From AWTP1-13 sp050248715 (GTDB taxonomy: Bacteria > Pseudomonadota > Alphaproteobacteria > Rhizobiales > Hyphomicrobiaceae), in the NCBI GenBank assembly GCA_050248715.1, contig JBFWRV010000003.1, forward strand, positions 1 through 64,000: 64,000 nt of DNA, read 5' to 3'. Both the position numbers and the translations under genes were made by a program. Shown one piece after another: positions 63,073 through 64,000 of this stretch (positions are counted from its first letter, which is position 1; every line of letters starts with the position of its first letter). Below the pieces are notes generated by a model. It did not search any database and was not told where the DNA came from. It saw only the letters and a list, made by a program, of their open reading frames with translations.

Positions 63073-64000
63073 CTAGCGCTTCTCGCCGGCCGCGCTCGCG
63101 CCTTTAACCGGTGGCGCCTTGGCAGCCTTGGCGCGCATGTGCGTCAGCAGGGCTTCCGTCGGCCAGCAGTCGACCGACATGCCGTTGGCCTTCTGATAGG
63201 TGCCGATGAGGGAGCGGGTATTCATGCCGGCCTTGCCGTCGACTTTGGCGACTGCATAGCCCATGTCCTGCAGGTTCTGCTGGATGCCTTCGATTCCCTT
63301 GGCCGAGAGCTGCTGCACCTCGGCCCAGGGTGTGGCGAAGTTCCGGCCGCCGCCGATACGGTCGCCGAGGTTGCCGACGAACAGCGCGTAGAGGTCCGAC
63401 ATGTTGTAGCGCTTGATGACCAGGAAATTCTCAAGTGCCAGGAAGGTGGGCCCGTTCGCGCCCGCCGGCGCCAGGACGAATGCCTGCTGGTCGAGCGCGG
63501 TGTCGGGGAACGTCCCGCCGACTCGGACCACGCCGAGCTTGACCCATTCACGCAGCGGCTTGGAGTTGTCCGGCCCTTCCAAGGTGCAGGATATGCCCTT
63601 GGGCAGGCGCACTTCGTAGCCCCAGCTCTGGCCGGGCACCCAGCCTTTCGCGCGCAGCTGATTGGCGGCTGACGCCAACGCGTCCGGCACGGAGCCCCAG
63701 ATATCCTTGCGGCCGTCACCATCGAGATCGTAGGCGAGGGTATAGAATTCCGACGGCATGAACTGGGTCAGGCCCATGGCTCCCGCCCAGGACCCGGTGA
63801 GCGTGTCGCGGGTGCGCACGCCGTCCTGGAGCATCTTCAGCGCATGCAGGAGCTCGTTGCGGAACATGTCCTTGCGCCGCCCCAGGTAGGCCTGCGTGGC
63901 CAGTGCCTTGACCACATAGTAGGATGAGCGGTGCGCACCGAAGGCGGTCTCGCGGCCCCAGATGGCCAGCACGAACTGGGGCTGCACGCCGAGCTCGCGC
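63073..64000 (-). CDS. Lytic murein transglycosylase (MltB-type) with peptidoglycan-binding tail, 5' part outside window
   Basis: At least 309 residues, continuing past the right edge. The catalytic domain shows WGRETAFG (acid Glu), SWAGAMGLTQFMPSEFYTLA and DIWGSVPDALASAANQLRAK, as in family-103 lytic transglycosylases that cleave glycan strands with 1,6-anhydro formation. The C-terminal peptidoglycan-binding_1 domain runs from GIEGIQQNLQDMGYAVAKVD to about 30 residues before the end. The N-terminus and signal peptide are not seen. Confidence 0.93.
   Translation of the reverse strand, partial: RELGVQPQFVLAIWGRETAFGAHRSSYYVVKALATQAYLGRRKDMFRNELLHALKMLQDGVRTRDTLTGSWAGAMGLTQFMPSEFYTLAYDLDGDGRKDIWGSVPDALASAANQLRAKGWVPGQSWGYEVRLPKGISCTLEGPDNSKPLREWVKLGVVRVGGTFPDTALDQQAFVLAPAGANGPTFLALENFLVIKRYNMSDLYALFVGNLGDRIGGGRNFATPWAEVQQLSAKGIEGIQQNLQDMGYAVAKVDGKAGMNTRSLIGTYQKANGMSVDCWPTEALLTHMRAKAAKAPPVKGASAAGEKR

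Overview
The window is high-GC chromosomal DNA with the gene content of an alphaproteobacterium, most likely order Hyphomicrobiales (Rhizobiales). Pointers are an ExoR-type Sel1-repeat regulator, an HWE-family sensor kinase, tandem DUF2939 proteins, tripartite tricarboxylate (Tct) and Dpp-type transporters, and GTG/TTG starts with strong GGAGG ribosome-binding sites. I saw no rRNA, tRNA, CRISPR array or complete insertion sequence. The genus cannot be fixed from the sequence alone.

Left end (1-7.6 kb): a Dpp/Opp-type ABC importer. A minus-strand run (binding protein, PhyH dioxygenase, two permeases, amidase) is divergent from two overlapping ATPase genes. A strong stem-loop separates the binding-protein gene from the rest. 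From 7.7 to 16 kb are mostly single genes: HutD family, SelO, a racemase-fold protein lacking both catalytic cysteines, a GMC oxidoreductase, a GNAT acetyltransferase, PPK2 and an AI-2E-family transporter.

16-28 kb is an accessory-looking stretch of low gene density. It holds a CoA-transferase operon collapsed to an out-of-frame scoA'-'scoB remnant, XRE and GntR regulators, two overlapping convergent unknown genes, an orphan SCPU-domain protein, a 1187-aa MASE1/PAS/HWE kinase preceded by a perfect 10-bp-arm palindrome, a pyruvoyl-dependent arginine decarboxylase, and small oxidoreductase and cupin genes.

28-36 kb is a sugar-acid catabolic cluster: enolase-superfamily dehydratase, SMP-30 lactonase, KDG kinase, KDPG aldolase, a TctABC importer and an SDR dehydrogenase. 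Together they fit oxidation of a sugar or its lactone to a 2-keto-3-deoxy acid, then phosphorylation and cleavage to pyruvate and a triose phosphate. The importer appears broken (frameshift in tctA, missing C-terminus in tctC). An alkyl-sulfatase-like protein and a Kef-type antiporter follow.

40-50.6 kb carries exoR overlapping ilvD, then an envelope module (DUF898, M48 protease-TPR, two DUF2939 paralogues), a Cys-rich secreted protein, a PaiB-like protein and a cyclic-nucleotide-gated-type channel with an unorthodox filter. 50.8-56.8 kb has a class III aminotransferase, two MFS transporters, an HNH endonuclease that looks inserted (17-bp direct repeats), and a gene remnant ending at a dispersed palindromic repeat. 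The right end has a TPP riboswitch leading a DUF419-thiC operon, RidA, an alpha/beta hydrolase, an HPF-family protein, an SGNH/DUF459-like protein and a partial MltB-type lytic transglycosylase.

A family of REP-like palindromic repeats is scattered through intergenic regions; two copies, 22 kb apart, share 44 identical bases.
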